Below the pieces are notes generated by a model. It saw only the letters and a list, made by a program, of their open reading frames with translations, had not been told where the DNA came from and did not search any database. DNA of 64,000 nucleotides from Polytrichum commune (taxonomy: Eukaryota > Streptophyta > Polytrichopsida > Polytrichales > Polytrichaceae), in contig OX485808.1 in assembly GCA_950295325.1 (NCBI GenBank), positions 31,208,527 to 31,272,526 of the forward strand, in the 5' to 3' direction. Below are positions 33,450 through 45,857 of the stretch, one piece after another; position 1 is the stretch's first letter, and every line of letters starts with the position of its first letter. Made by a program: the position numbers and the translations under genes.

Positions 33450-33545
33450 GCATAACGCCCTATATTGCATCACGGGACACCGCAATCAATACAGGGCTAA
33501 CGGGCTCGCATTCATGCCGGTATACAATACCGGCGTTATTTTTTC
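33450..33545 (+). other. LINE 3' stem-loops and T-rich tail
   Basis: An imperfect stem (GCCCTATATTG with CAATACAGGGC) at ~33458-33500 is followed by a perfect 8-bp stem GCCGGTAT/ATACCGGC at 33516-33534, then TTATTTTTTCTTTTTC. Such 3' hairpins are recognised by RT in several LINE clades. Element end placed near 33545-33555. Confidence 0.6.
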
Positions 33546-33897
33546 TTTTTCTTTCTTGGCACTATAAGTGATTGGAATAAGTGAATTATAAAGAAATCAA
33601 TATATGGATCTACCTGTGCCTTGAGAGAATTGTGATGTCATTAAATAAGTATGTATGATTTGTGTTGGTAGGATTGATATTTATTGAAGTAACCAGTGAG
33701 TTAATCCAAGGAATCTGCAACTGTTATGAGGTTATGGTAATCTTCGCATATATAGTTTGCTAAATGTAATTTGATCTTCTTCCTTGAGAGAAAATGAGTG
33801 AAGAATCTTTGCTACTTAAGCTTACAATATATGAAATGTTTGGAATAATATTATTGCATACTATTGCATGGGTATACTATCGAAATAATTCGTCAAG
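33546..33897. other. AT-rich intergenic stretch
   Basis: No gene or repeat structure that I can support. Confidence 0.3.
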
Positions 33898-34981
33898 TGT
33901 GAGCAACAATCACTCCCACCCTTCAATTGTGTCCTAGTCCGGGTGGGAGATCACTTGCCACATTCTAAGCTTACCATTCCCATGTGCAAGTACAATTCAA
34001 TTGAAGTGGGAGATGTGGTGTGTATAACACCCTTTTTATTTATTGCTCCAAGCAATTCACAAACGCTAGCACACCGCACAATGCCAATGATCACTGCACT
34101 ACTTGTGACCTTACCACCTCTTAGCCTAATTCCATCATTCTTCCATACTCGAAGAATTTAGCCCCCAACCCATCTAACACTTCCCACTAACATTCTGCTC
34201 ACCCTCTCCCCGGCCCATTAGCAACACCTCGCTCTCCCCTTTAGCCCTTACGGTGGTTCAGGGGACGGAGAAACCTCGCCTAGGCTGAAATCCTATCACC
34301 AGGCTGCCCGGATTTCACGACCTACCAAGTTACCCCGCCACGGTATCCTTGTGCAGGCAACCTCTCGACTCTGCCCTCCTCTCCTGGCACCTTAGCGAGT
34401 CTCGCCGAAGAAGTCTCCTCCGTTCCCCTTCGGTTGACAGCTCCTAAGCCTTGCTCACAACACCTGCAGCTGTGACTGGCAACTGTAGTCCATGCCTCCA
34501 GAGTGTGGTGGACTGTGGCAAGTCCTAGCAGCATTTAAACAAGGACCGGACCCCTCCAATTCCCCACTCTCCAATTGCCCAGGAGGTGATATAAATGGAA
34601 AGATGCGCATGCCGCATGCCTGCCCATTTAGGCATCCACTCCTCCGAGATTGAACATTATGCTTCCACCAAGGGGGACCTTCACTACTAAGTTTAACTCA
34701 CACGAACCTCAGCATCCTCACAACCTTAGCCTCCATTTACCTCGAATCCCTTCAAATGTTGCCGCCGTCCCTAGTAGCACGTTGAGCCATTGCACTGCTC
34801 CACTTGCCTCACCCTGCATTCTGCCTCGGAACCTTGTTGGCAAGGTGCGGCTCACCCCTGGTTCGCGACTAAACATTCCGTGAATGTTTCCTCGGAGATG
34901 CTGGCGAATTCCTCTTGTCTTTCATCCATCATCATGTTTGCTTGCCCATGCCGGACTCCTCCGCACGTCGTTGAGGAAGGT

Positions 34982-36904
34982 TATGAGCCCAAAATGAGTG
35001 CTCATATTTGTTTTATGTTTAGGATCTACTTAGAATTGCATTTGGAGTGTTATTGAAACAATTAAAAGTATAAAAAGAGTGAGGTGTGAGGCCAAACCCA
35101 CCACCCTTAAGCGTCCTAGTCCGGGTGATGGTTTTGAGAATCACATGTGTCATACCAAAGCTCGTGGTAACATGGAATGTACTTCTTTCTCAACAAGCTC
35201 CCAACTCACTTGAAATCATGATGCTTTATTAATGCTAGTCTCTTGAATAGGTAGAGCATTGGCCTTCTCAAGGGTCGACCAACTACTACACTTAACCTTA
35301 CTAATTCCCCTACAAGTCTCTATGAATTCTACTAATTCCACTAATCCTTCTACTAATTCCCACACAGCTCTAATTCTAAAACTCAATTCTATGAGAGGAA
35401 CAACAAGAGGGAGAGAGAAAGAAGGAGAGGGGAAGAGAGAGGGTAAGGGGGCCTTGTATGAACCTCTCCCCTTTACCCACACTCCCCTCTCAATACAACA
35501 TGCTCATGTGCCCACACACACGTGTGCACCCACACGTGCAAGATGGAAGAGCGCGAAGGAAGAGAGAGTGAATAGGAACACAAGTGAGTGAAGAAGGTGA
35601 GAGAAAGGAATATATAGGGGAAGGGAAGGGGTGAGCACCCCTCAAAGCTCAAGATAAGCCCCTCGATCCTCTCCTACTTCGTAGGCTCTTATCCTATCCG
35701 CCAAGTAAGCCCCTCGATCCTCGCCTACTTCATATGCTCTTATTCTATCCGCTAAGCCTTCAACTCCTAAACCAACAAGATGGATCCCAATTCAAATATT
35801 TAAACTCAAGGAGCTCCCCTTGGTCCACCACATGCTACACTCACCTAACCAAAGAACTTCCTTCATGCCACTAAACTTCTAATTAACTACACCACATAAA
35901 CCTAAGGCCTAAACATAACTTCACACCAAGCCTCACTATTTTTATATTTTTGAGAATAATTATAAAACATCAAAATGTAACTCCTAATGGTTTCAAAGGG
36001 TTAATAACACATGTGGGCACCATTTTGGGCTCACATGAGGCTTGGTGTGGATTTATGTTTAGGCCTTAAGCCTATTTGTGTGGTTAATTAGAAGCTTAGT
36101 GACATTAGGGAGTGTTTTGATTAGAGGAGTAGTGTTTGATGAGGCAAGAGGAAGAGCCTTTGATTTAATTGTTTGAATTAGAACATGTTCTTGTTGGTTT
36201 AGGAGGTGAGGGTTTAGTGGATAGGATAAGGTCCTACTAAGTAGGAGAAGGCTAAGCAGGTTGTGGTTTGGGTGCCCTCCCTCCTTCCTTCTTCCTCTCT
36301 CTCTCTCTCCCTTGGGCGTGTGGCGGTTTGTGTGTGAGTATGGGTTGTGTAGTGTAGTATGGTAGAAAATGTAGTTGATTAGAAGGGACTTATAGAATAT
36401 GATTGATTAGCAAATGTAGTTGATAAAAGGGGACTTATAGAATATAGTTAGTTAGAGGGGATTTGTAGGATTAGTTGATTGAAGGCCAAACTGATACGGC
36501 AGTTAGACTAAGGTTGCTGGTATATCAGCTGGGACAGAGGCAGTACGGGCAGAGGCTACTAAGGTTGCTGGTATATCAGTTAGACTAAGGGATAGTTAGA
36601 GGGAGGGGTTAGAGGGGTTTAGTACCCTAAGTTAAGATGATGGGTTAGCTAGGTAGTTGGCTACCCGGTTAATTGTGGGTGCAATTGTGTGGGAAGCTGA
36701 TAGAGGGTGTGAAAGTCGTACCAATAGAGAAAAGCGTTTATCAACGCTTGTACTCATACTATTGAATAAATTGGTGTGACCCAAGTTATGTGTGATGTCA
36801 TGGGAATGAATGACTGAAGAAAAGCAAACTAGGATGAATATGAATGTGATCGTCATACCCTCACCTGGACTAGGACGCTTAAGGGTGGGCGGTTTGGCCT
36901 CACA
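34982..36904 (+). mobile_element. Solo LTR, family A, itself interrupted
   Basis: Starts TATGAGCCC (TG mutated to TA) and ends GGCCTCACA. The 5-bp target duplication AAGGT is at 34977-34981 and 36905-36909. Without the nested LTR it is 967 bp. Confidence 0.85.
35085..36035 (-). mobile_element. Nested solo LTR, family A, minus strand (951 bp)
   Basis: Read on the plus strand it starts TGTGAGGCC and ends GGGCTCACA, with target duplication TGAGG at 35080-35084 and 36036-36040. Removing it joins AAAGAGTGAGGCTTGG, which matches the intact equivalents elsewhere (for example the reverse complement near 43940). Its minus strand carries a small frame ending at 35216 with RGISK and WSTLEKAN, related to the small LTR peptide. 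Confidence 0.9.
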
Positions 36905-38060
36905 AAGGTATTGACAACTGCCTGCAAGACACCTCCACGATGCTGGTTCCTCTTGCTAGCAGCAAATTTTGCAGTAGATGACCTCTAGGCGGCGATCTCC
37001 CCTTCCCAAAGCATTGAAATGGAACCCATCCTAGCTATACGTCCATCTCCCACATCATCGCCTTATTGTTGAGGGTTGCCGAATTTCCTCAAGAGGTTCA
37101 GCTAAGCTAATCTTGTGAATCCATCCTAGTCTGCACTTCCGCGTACCATCCCCATCCGTCTTACACGATCGCCCGGACTCCTTTAAAGTAATTATGGTGT
37201 CATTACCGTGCCGCAGTCACTCCGCAACATACCACAATCTCATTTTTTTTTGCATGTTGCGCCTGCATGGGTGGCGTAAGGTGCCTCCAACTCCCCGTTG
37301 GTGTTGTTGAAGAGATTGTTGATGGTCACGTCCTTGGCACCCTTGTTGGCCAAGTTTTGCATGATGATGGATCTAGCATCTGTGGTCATCCAGTTCCTCT
37401 GGCCGCCTTCACAACCCCAGTCACTCTACCTTGCTACAACCAATCCTGGGACTATGTGTCACTCACATATTCTCCTATCTATGTATGTGAGATCTGGAGG
37501 GAATGCCATATTTAAACTAGGCAATCCTATGATTTTCTATCACGTTCGACTAAGAATGTTGTGTGTATTCCGTTACTGATCTTCAAGGGAAACTTTGGTT
37601 GGAGCCACGTGAAACCACACGGCTGCAGATTCTGGAAGGCTTGATCATTGCCTCGCGTTCTGCGACAATGACTTCATGCCGGCAGGAGCTTCCAAGTTAG
37701 GTCATACTATTTCTCCAGCAACCCCCCACCGATCCATCGACCTAGCCACCTCCGACCTCCTCACTTCTACATCTGAGTCTGACAACCCCCCTGAGTGCCT
37801 CCGAAGTATGCACAAATCCTCCACGCTGCCGACCTCTTACTCTTAGCCGCTCCTGAGTCACCTCGGTAAATGGTTGACCCTTGTTGCACGCCGCCCAATG
37901 TGAGGCCAAACCCACCATCCTTAAGCGTCCTAGTCCGCGTATGGGTTTGAGAATCACATGTCTTATGTCGAGAATCGTAGAAATATGAAATTCAACTTCA
38001 ACTCTCCACCAATGCACTAGTCGTGCTAGTCTTTATTAACTTCTTCCAAGAGTTCACAAG

Positions 38061-40899
38061 TGTGGTACTTTTGGGCCACCCCCTTTCGAGGGAGCCTAAA
38101 AGTATCACACAAGCCCTTCGGTGAAGGTGGCCTGCATTTGCAGGCGCCCAAGCCGAACCCGGATGATAGGTGTATAACGTGAGTAGTTAGATTTTTAAGG
38201 GAGATTAAATATGCGTCGTAGTACCTCCGGAGGTTAGGCCTTAGTTTTTTACTAGTGTGGCTTTAAACTCCACTAACCAATTTCATATCTAGTTCTAACC
38301 TTAACCTACAACCTATTCTACGCGCAGACGCACCAGCCTTGAAACCAAGGCAATCCTAATTTGTGAATTGGGATGGTTCTGATACACCCAACCGGGTGTG
38401 ACTCATACCACCCTAACTCAACGAACGGAATAACGACAATTTGATGGACCATTCAATTCTTCCTATTTCTTTATTTAGTTCTATTTAGTTTTCTAAGCGG
38501 GGGAACTTGGCCTAAGTCCCACCCTTCACACAAATTCCTTCTTAAGTACTTACTTTTGTTTGCACGTCCTAACTTACTACATTAACATATTAGGCATCAC
38601 CCCTTACCTCGGGTCTCTTGCCAACAAGGGTTTACGATTTATTTTGTATGTTTTGATTGTTAAATGTGTTTACACTGGATAGACCACGAAATGCAACTCA
38701 ATGGGACCAGGGTGACGGGCGACCTGTAGGTTCAACCTGTTGCGCAATCTTCATAAATTGGGGCCATTACTCCCAATCTATGGGGCCAACAACATAATAA
38801 TGGATTCGCGGGTCATTAACCCCACCTTTCCACCAACAACATTCAGAGTGGTCGTGTCGGTGATTAATCCGACTTACCACACACGAAACTTGCTAATAAA
38901 TGAAGCTACTACCACAAAACATACCAAGGGCCCCGAAAACAATGGAATTGGGTACTCCCTTGGCGGTCAAGTGGTCAAGCCACTTGACCTTACGAGATAG
39001 GTGAGTGGGTTTAGAAATGCGTACCTTAGCCGTGCTCCCTCCAATCCTAAATGGAAGGCTTAAGGTTAGTTAATTTACCTCAATTTTCCTCGGTTGATTT
39101 GGCTTTGATGTAGGCCGAGCCGCTACCTCCTTCCTTGCTCCACTTTCCGAGCGTCGACCTTGCCTCCTTCTTTGTAACTAGTTTGGTAGTAAGCGTACCT
39201 TAGTTAACAATTAAAATATAAAGTGTTATTCTGCCCTGTAATTTAATCCTAAGCATAATATTTATACTTAGTGCACCAAATTATCTTTCCAATGATCTAA
39301 AAATCACTCTAATCGGATAAGAAATGCAAAAGTTATGAGGGTTGGAAGTGTGAGGTCGATTCAACCGACCCTTCCAACCCACCTATCTACCTTCTAACTT
39401 CAAAAATTCATAGCACATTCCTTACTACTTGGATCTAGGCTTTCCTTATACCATTGGAAAGCTATGAACAAGCTCTAACTAGAAAAATTATGACATCAGC
39501 AGGTTAAGCTAATAGAAATTCAGCGGACTCCTTGTAACACAGCAGTCAATCAAGAAGGCTTAAACTATGTATCTCGCCTTCAACAATTCATATCTAATTC
39601 AAATCTTAGTCAAATCAAACGTTCTATATGACCCTGGAGAGATATTAAAAAGATGTATTTGATAAAAATATGTGATTAGAAAGGTAAGCCGAAGTGAACC
39701 CAGCAGGTCCTCTGTAATGCAGCAGTCAACCAAAAGTTCTCAAACTATGTGTCCCATCTTGCACAATTCATATCTAATTCAAATCATGCTCAAATCAAAT
39801 GTTCTAAGCCATTTTGGAAAGCTACACAAAAGTTCTACTTGGGAAAAATATAATTTCTTGGAATTAAAATTCCTATTGGGCTCGCAGGTCTGATCCAGCA
39901 GCCGCTACCCACAAGACCACCCAGTTTTTCTACTCCATCTTTGAAAATCCATAACTAATTGTCATCTCAACCAAATCACAAATGGGAAACGGCTATGGAT
40001 AGCTATATGAAATCTCTCTAAGAGAAAAATGATAAGTATCTTGTTCTAGCTTTTGAACTAAGCCTTCAGGGCATTGGCAGATGAGGTCTATAATGCCTCT
40101 ACTCAAAACTCTACCATCCAACCTACCTCTACAAAAGAAGGAATAATTTTGTTGGTGTGTTAATAAACACACAACCTAACTAGGAGAGAGAGAGTAGAGG
40201 AGGTTCTCAAGCCTTTCTTTTAGACCATTGAGAATACATGCTAAAGGATTTTTTCCTAACTACATTGAAGCAGGGCTTCGCCCAAAAACTAGAGAAAGAA
40301 AGAGAGCTACAAGGTGGAAGGAGGGGTTTTTAAACCCTCTCACAAAAGGGTTGGACCCCTCCTCCACCGGATCCATTTTTCAAACCCTTTCCCGAAATTT
40401 TGGCTCGGGGGTTTTCCCGGTTGAGGTTGCCACCCTCTCGCCGAGGTGGCTCCGACAAAAAACCTTTAGAAATCTTTCTAATTTTTCCGCCATCGAGTTG
40501 GCAAGGGGGCAAGTGGGCAAGTATCCCCCTTGCTCTCTTTCTTTTTTGTCTTCAAAATTCTTCACGCCGATTTTATCTTCTTACCTAAACCACCTCTAAT
40601 AGTCTTGTGTGCCTCACACTAACTAATAAACTAACACTTGCTTAGCTAGCATCTACTAACATTTGCTTAATAACTAGCATCTACTAATATTTGCTTAGCT
40701 AGTTGTTTTTACTAGCTAGCACATTTTTTCTACTTTGCTATCTTCTAGCACTACTTAGTTTCATTTTGACCTTCCTTCTTCTAGGCTAAATGCTAAATGA
40801 ACTAATTTTTCCTAAATTCCCTATCAATTCTAACTTTTAATGCTAACATTCTAACTAAAAGTGATCCCGCAGAGTGGTGGACCACTCAAAGGGTTCACA
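38061..40899. mobile_element. Probable solo LTR, another family (2.84 kb)
   Basis: TGTGGTACTTTT at the left and GGGTTCACA at the right give TG...CA ends. The 5-bp duplication ACAAG is at 38056-38060 and 40900-40904. The first ~50 bp fold into a stem (GTGTGGTACTTTT with AAAAGTATCACAC). No coding capacity is recognised. Orientation is not determined. Confidence 0.55.
39410..40020. repeat. Diverged ~180-bp tandem repeats
   Basis: The phrase AATTCATATCTAATTCAAAT recurs near 39587 and 39768, with weaker copies around 39408 and 39945. Each is followed by CAAATCAAA, then TGGAAAGCTA or a similar string. Roughly four units inside the solo LTR. Confidence 0.65.
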
Positions 40900-42309
40900 A
40901 CAAGCACCTTTCCTCCTACTCACCCCTTTGAGCGTGTTCCACTCTCCATGTGAGAGTGACTAGCTCACTACTCCTCCTTTTTAATGATTTTCATTTATTT
41001 TGAAACTTTCTAGCTTCACACTTTGCTTGAGACAATGATGCCTCGATACCACTAGTATCGTGTATGGTTACTCCCTTAGACGACTCAAGCTCCCAAGTCA
41101 TAGTCTTTGCCACACATGCCCTTGCTGATATTCCTCTTGAGTTTTGGTCTTAGCAAAATTTTCACTTGTTGAATCCATGAATTAATGGCCAACTCCTTAG
41201 CTTGATAGCAACCCCGCACTTGATGCCCGCTCCGCAACTTAGTGTCAACTCCACGTTTAATGTCAACCCCGTAGCTTAGCACCAACTTTATATCTTAATG
41301 CCACCATGTAGCCACACACTTAACCAACAATCTAAGGTAGGGTGTAGCTTGAACTAACCAAAGACTAATTAACTGGGAGGCTAATTAGGCTAGTAGGCAC
41401 TAATTAACTAATAAACCCAGCTCTTAGTTGCGGCTATTTCTAACTAAATAAACCCAACTCCTTCATAAACCCAGCTCCCTACTTCTAACTAAATAAACCC
41501 AGCTCCTTTATAAACCCAGTTCCTTACTTCTAACTAAATAAACCCAGCTCCTTCATAAACCCAACTCCCTACTTCTAACTAAATAAACCCAGCTGTGAGC
41601 CCAAAATGGTGCCCACATGTGGTGATTAACTCTTCGAAACCAATTTTAGTTTGACTTTGACGTGTTATGATTATTCACAAAACATAAAAAGAGTGAAGTG
41701 TGGTGTGGATTTAAGTTTAGGCATTAGAATGTGTTGTGTAGTTAATTCAAGGTTTGATTTCAATAAGAGGATGCCTTGATTATGTGAGTAAGGGGTAAGG
41801 TGAGGCAAGGTGAGGTCCGCGGGTTAAATGCCCACTTTTGGATCCACTTTGGTAGTTTAGGAAGAAGGAGCTTGGTGGATGGGGATTAGTCTCTACTTTG
41901 GAGGAGAGGGTTAAAGGATTGTGATTGGAGGTGCTAATCCTCTCACCCTATCCTCACCTCTCTCTCCCTCTCTCCCTCTCTCCCTCTTTGCTACTTAAGG
42001 TGTTTTTCTCTCATTTTTCCTCTCTCTCCATCAAGCGCTCTCAAGGGGAGCAAGCTCTTAAGAGCTTGAGCACGTGTGTGTGACATTAGTTTTTAGTAGA
42101 GTTGATTAGTTAAGCTCTCTCTCAAGGCCCCAAGTGCGGGAGCTCTTGAGCTTAAGGTTGCATGTAGTGATTAGGTGGTAGTTAGTTAAAGTAGTGTGTT
42201 AGATTAGCGCATGACTTAACATCAAAAGAAAGAAAAGAGAAGAAGAATTAGAACCTTGATGAGTGGATGGGAGAGGTTGTATTAAGGGTAGCCAAGACTA
42301 AAGGGTTAA

Positions 42310-42830
42310 GGAGCTAACTGCTGGAGGGATTCGGCTGGGGCCTAAGGTCTGAGCAGCTCGGCTGTTGGAATGTAATGTGGCCTGGGCCTAAGGTGAGGAG
42401 CGACTGCTGGAGGGATTCAGCTGGGGCCTAAGGTCTGAGCAGCTCGGCTGCTGGAATGTAATGTGGCCTGGGCCTAAGGTGAGGAGCGACTGCTGGAGGT
42501 ACTCGGCTGGGCCTAAGGTCTGAGCAGCTTGGCTGCTGGAATGTAATGTGGCCTGGGCCTAAGGTGAGGAACGACTGCTGGAGGGATTCGGCTGGGGCCT
42601 AAGGTCTGAGCAGCTCGGCTGCTGGAATGTAATGTGGCCTGGGCCTAAGGTGAGGAGCGACTGCTGGAGTGACTTCGGCTGGACCTAAGGTCTAGGCAGC
42701 TTAGCTGCTGGAATATAATTTGGCCTGGGCCTAAGGTTTAAGGCGACTGCTGGAGGGACTTCGGCTGGGCCTAAGGTTAAGCAGCTCAGCTGCTGGAATG
42801 TAATTTGGCTTGGGCCTAAGTTAGTTCATT
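42310..42830 (+). repeat. 85-86-bp tandem array in solo LTR
   Basis: Six units with the marker GCTGGAATGTAATGTGGCC at spacings 86, 85, 86, 86 and 85 bp. Each unit contains GGGCCTAAGGT and GACTGCTGGAG. The last two units are the most diverged. Confidence 0.9.
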
Positions 42831-43054
42831 AGCTCTAATTAGTTAAGCTACTAGGGGGGTTGTAGTTAGGATAATCCTTTTAGGATTGATAGACCATAAT
42901 AGATTATTGCATGCCATCTTGGTTTTAGGTAGAGTTGGATTTACTAGGAAAGTAGAAGTGTGTGGGACTTTTAAATGTGTGGATGGTTACCCATTGAAGC
43001 AAGTGTTTTTAAACACTCGTACCTTTTGGTTGGAATATAATACGTGCACAATTA

Positions 43055-43228
43055 ATGGGAACTGTGGAGGATCCTAGCAAGGACAAGATAAAGGAAGTAA
43101 AAATCAAGAAGTCTAGAGGGATCTCTTTAAGGGTATGCGTGGCCAAGGCCGCGGGTTGGACCCTTGAGAAATCGAATTCCACTACGAGCAACGATGCTCA
43201 CAATAATAAAGCAAAGGAGTTAAGATGA
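43055..43228 (+). CDS. Small LTR-borne frame, 57 residues
   Basis: ATG in the context CGTGCACAATTAATGG, the same context as ATG 16501 in the gypsy LTR. Sequence begins MGTVEDPSKDKIKEVK, contains RGISLRVCVAKAAGWTLE, and ends at TGA 43226-43228. Function unknown; the basic, amphipathic core could be a nucleic-acid or membrane-binding peptide. Confidence 0.5.
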   Translation: MGTVEDPSKDKIKEVKIKKSRGISLRVCVAKAAGWTLEKSNSTTSNDAHNNKAKELR

Positions 43229-44147
43229 AGTTAGTGCCTTGAACATGAGAGCCATATAGCAATTCATGTTATGGTATTAGGAATTGAATGTGATTCTAAA
43301 GCCATCACCCGGACTAGGACGCCTAAGGGTGGTGGATTTGGCCTCACACCAGCTCCTTCATAAACCCAGCTCTTTACTTCTAATTAAATAAACCCAACTC
43401 CTTCATAAACCCAACTCCTTAGCTGCGGCTACTTCTAACTTAGCTTCTCCACCCTCAACCACAAAAACCAGAAAATGAACAAAAGAGAGCTTCTCCAAGG
43501 CCTCCCCCTAATTCACCTACCTAATTCCACTAATCCCACTAAGTCCCCTACCTAATTCCACATTTTTTCCCGAGCTCTAAGAGCTCAACTTCCTAGAGAA
43601 GAGAGAGACAGAGAGAGAGGAGAAGAGAAAGAGAAGTGAGAAATGGAATGAGGGAGAGAGAGGAGGAGGGTGAGAGGATAGGAGTGAAGGAAGGTGCACC
43701 CAAGACCACAACCTTCTAATCCTCTCCTACTTAGTAGGACCTTATCCTATCCATTAAACCCTCACCCCCTAAACCAACAAGAACATGTTCTAATTCAAAC
43801 ATTTAAATCAAAGGCACTTCCCCTTGCCTCATCAAACACTACTCTTCTAATCAAAACACCCCCTAATGTCACTAAGCTTCTAATTCACCACACAAAATGG
43901 CTTAAGGCCTAAACATAAACCCACACCAAGTCTCACTCTTTTTATACTTTTGATTGTTTTAATAATACTCAAATTGCAATTCTAATTAAATTCTAAACAT
44001 AAAACAAATATGAGCACTTATTTTGGGCTCATATAATTGGCGACCATCGGGGGATGGATCCCGAATTTCTTGCTTCGAAGGCAAGTTGTCTTCAAACTCG
44101 GTTTCGGTCAACCTTCTTCCGTGATTGGCTTCCGACAAGGTGCGAAC

Positions 44148-45857
44148 TCATTGTTTCCTTAAGAGACTCCATTGCAAATTAGATCGATGTCTAGGCAATC
44201 TTTTCTCGGAACTAGTAACACATTGGTTGTCCTCTTCATTCTCGGACGTTTCGATATAACATGGTTGGTACCCCAATTGAACTCTAATTCCGTCTTCTAC
44301 CCATAGTGTCCAAATTTCACCCCAACATTTATGTGGATCGCGAGATGCCCACTCTAGCTTCCAATGTCCAATTTGAATTGGAACATCTACATAATCCCAA
44401 TCTCCTTCGGGTACACCAACTTGCTCATTTTCGGGTTCATACCAATCCATTGGTACATGAGAATAATCCTTGCACTCTTGTCCAACCACAATTTCCGTTG
44501 ACGTCGTCTCGAAGTGTAAAGGCTCCTCCAACTTGTCGATCTCCATGATAGCATCGTCACCTTGAGTTCCATCCACATGTACTAAACTCACAGCACACTC
44601 TTCCATACTATCAACCCAAGGTGTCAATCCCCCTAAAATCCACTCTTACTCGGTGAGCACCTCATATGGTTCTAACAAAGAATATTCCTCACTTCGTGAC
44701 TCAAGAATGTCATCGCTCAAGCATGGATGGTGGGACATGGTCATGATGTCGAATTCCGACTCCGGATAATCCCTCGACCATTGGGCATACTCCCCATCAT
44801 CCCCATAATTGTAGAAACTAGGACCTAGACTACCCGAATGAACCGCTCATACCAATGCCTCATCATTATTGCCAGCCTCTTTGGCATCACGTTCACTGTC
44901 GGAAGATAAAACAATCTTTTGTCTAATCCAACCACTCAACGACCCTATGGGAACTTTGACCCTATTGTCCTCCGGGCCATAAGTAATGGATGGCTTGGCT
45001 CCTCCCCAATCTACCATGGCATCCGCCATTCTCAACCAAGGCCTACCTAACAAGATGGGAAATGTATCCTTGTTAGAATGCATCTTGATGACATGAAAAG
45101 TGACTACATATTCTTCCCCTCCGGTGCTAATCCTACAATCCTTAATCATTCCCAAAGGCACGGCCGGACTTTGATTCGCCATATTGATGATGAAAGGTGA
45201 TGGACCGGTAAGACTAAGACCCAACCTCTTCATGGTATGCTCCGGTAAGATGTTCAAGCTACTACCTCTATCCACTAGCACATTAGGAACCACCTTGTCC
45301 ACTACCATAACTTTAATTGCAATTGGCTTGACATCCCGTCTTCCTCCCTTCGTTTGAACAATAGCCGACATCCTAGGCTTAACCTTCCTAGTCCTCCTAG
45401 TCACCGGCATTCCTTCCTTGAGAGTCTTCCTCGCCACCGGTGAAATCTCCAATAATTGTCCAAAAGTAATATCGGCCTTGAGTGAGCTAAGATCGGCCCA
45501 TAAATCGTAGCCACTCGACTTCTCCACTTTGGCCTTGCCAACACCATCAAACTCATCCAAAGGAATTCCCGGTCCTTCTCATTCTTCCATCTCACTACCG
45601 TCCAAATCATGGATGACATTAGGCCTCTCCCTATCATGGAGAATCACATTCTCCTCTTCTAACTCCCTAGTGGCCCTTCTAGCTACTTTAGCTACTCTAT
45701 CCAATTCGGAAAGGTTAGGAGCCTCATCCGAAGAATACTCCTCTTGACCTTCTTCTTCTACCTCTAATGGTGCCTTCCCTCTCCTAGCTCTAGTGGTAAC
45801 CGCTAATGCCGGTGCCCATTGAATACGTCTAAAGAAATTGAATGACTCGTTCGACAT
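44148..45857 (-). pseudogene. Gag-pol remnant (linker and protease only)
   Basis: Minus-strand frames at 45857-45579, 45560-44847 and 44627-44148 align in order to residues ~665-1150 of the intact polyprotein (shared ADITFGQLLEIS, HVIKMHSNKDTFPILLGRPW, EEPLHF, TTST). The protease box is LVDRGSS where the intact copy has LVDGGSS, so the active-site glycine is lost. A stop lies after DGSEMEE (45580-45578 region). After YVDV the homology stops: RT, RNase H and integrase are deleted and replaced by unrelated sequence (GHWKLEWASRDPHK). Confidence 0.85.

Larger units (their letters stand above)
13940..33545 (+). mobile_element. LINE with APE, RT, RNase H and R2-type endonuclease, interrupted by two insertions
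   Basis: After subtracting the gypsy element and the TIR element about 6.9 kb of LINE remains. Domain order: APE endonuclease, reverse transcriptase, linker, methyltransferase-like domain, RNase H, CCHC-type knuckle, restriction-like endonuclease. The plus strand is strikingly A/C-rich and poor in G from end to end. The 3' region has two stem-loops and a T-rich tail. The copy is dead: RT active site YADY, several stops and frame changes. Known LINEs with two endonucleases are the Dualen/RandI group of green algae; this looks like a streptophyte relative. Terminal target duplication not identified, and the 5' end may be truncated. Confidence 0.75.
33898..37898 (-). mobile_element. Family B LTR-like element, broken by insertions
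   Basis: Begins TGTGAGCAACAATCACTCCC and is clearly related to the start of the solo LTR at 10529 (shared CACCCTTC, GTCCTAGTCCGGGTG and GTGGTGTGTA blocks). It is cut by the solo LTR at 34982-36904 and apparently ended or cut at 37899 by the next element. Its far end and target duplication are not visible. A short minus-strand frame ~37405-37244 looks protein-like but is not recognised. Confidence 0.5.
41594..43348 (+). mobile_element. Nested solo LTR, family A (1755 bp)
   Basis: Starts TGTGAGCCCAAAATGG, ends GGCCTCACA, with target duplication CCAGC at 41589-41593 and 43349-43353. It interrupts the CTCCTTCATAAACCCAG minisatellite of the outer minus-strand LTR. It contains an 85-86-bp array and a 57-codon small frame. 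Confidence 0.92.

Noticed and set aside
37244-37405. Minus-strand peptide with MTTDARSIMMQNLANKGAKD
   Set aside because: Protein-like in appearance but short, bounded by stops and unrecognised; not enough to call a gene.
38940-39000. tRNA-like stretch near GGTCAAGTGGTCAAGCC
   Set aside because: Resembles an A box, but no B box follows at the right distance.
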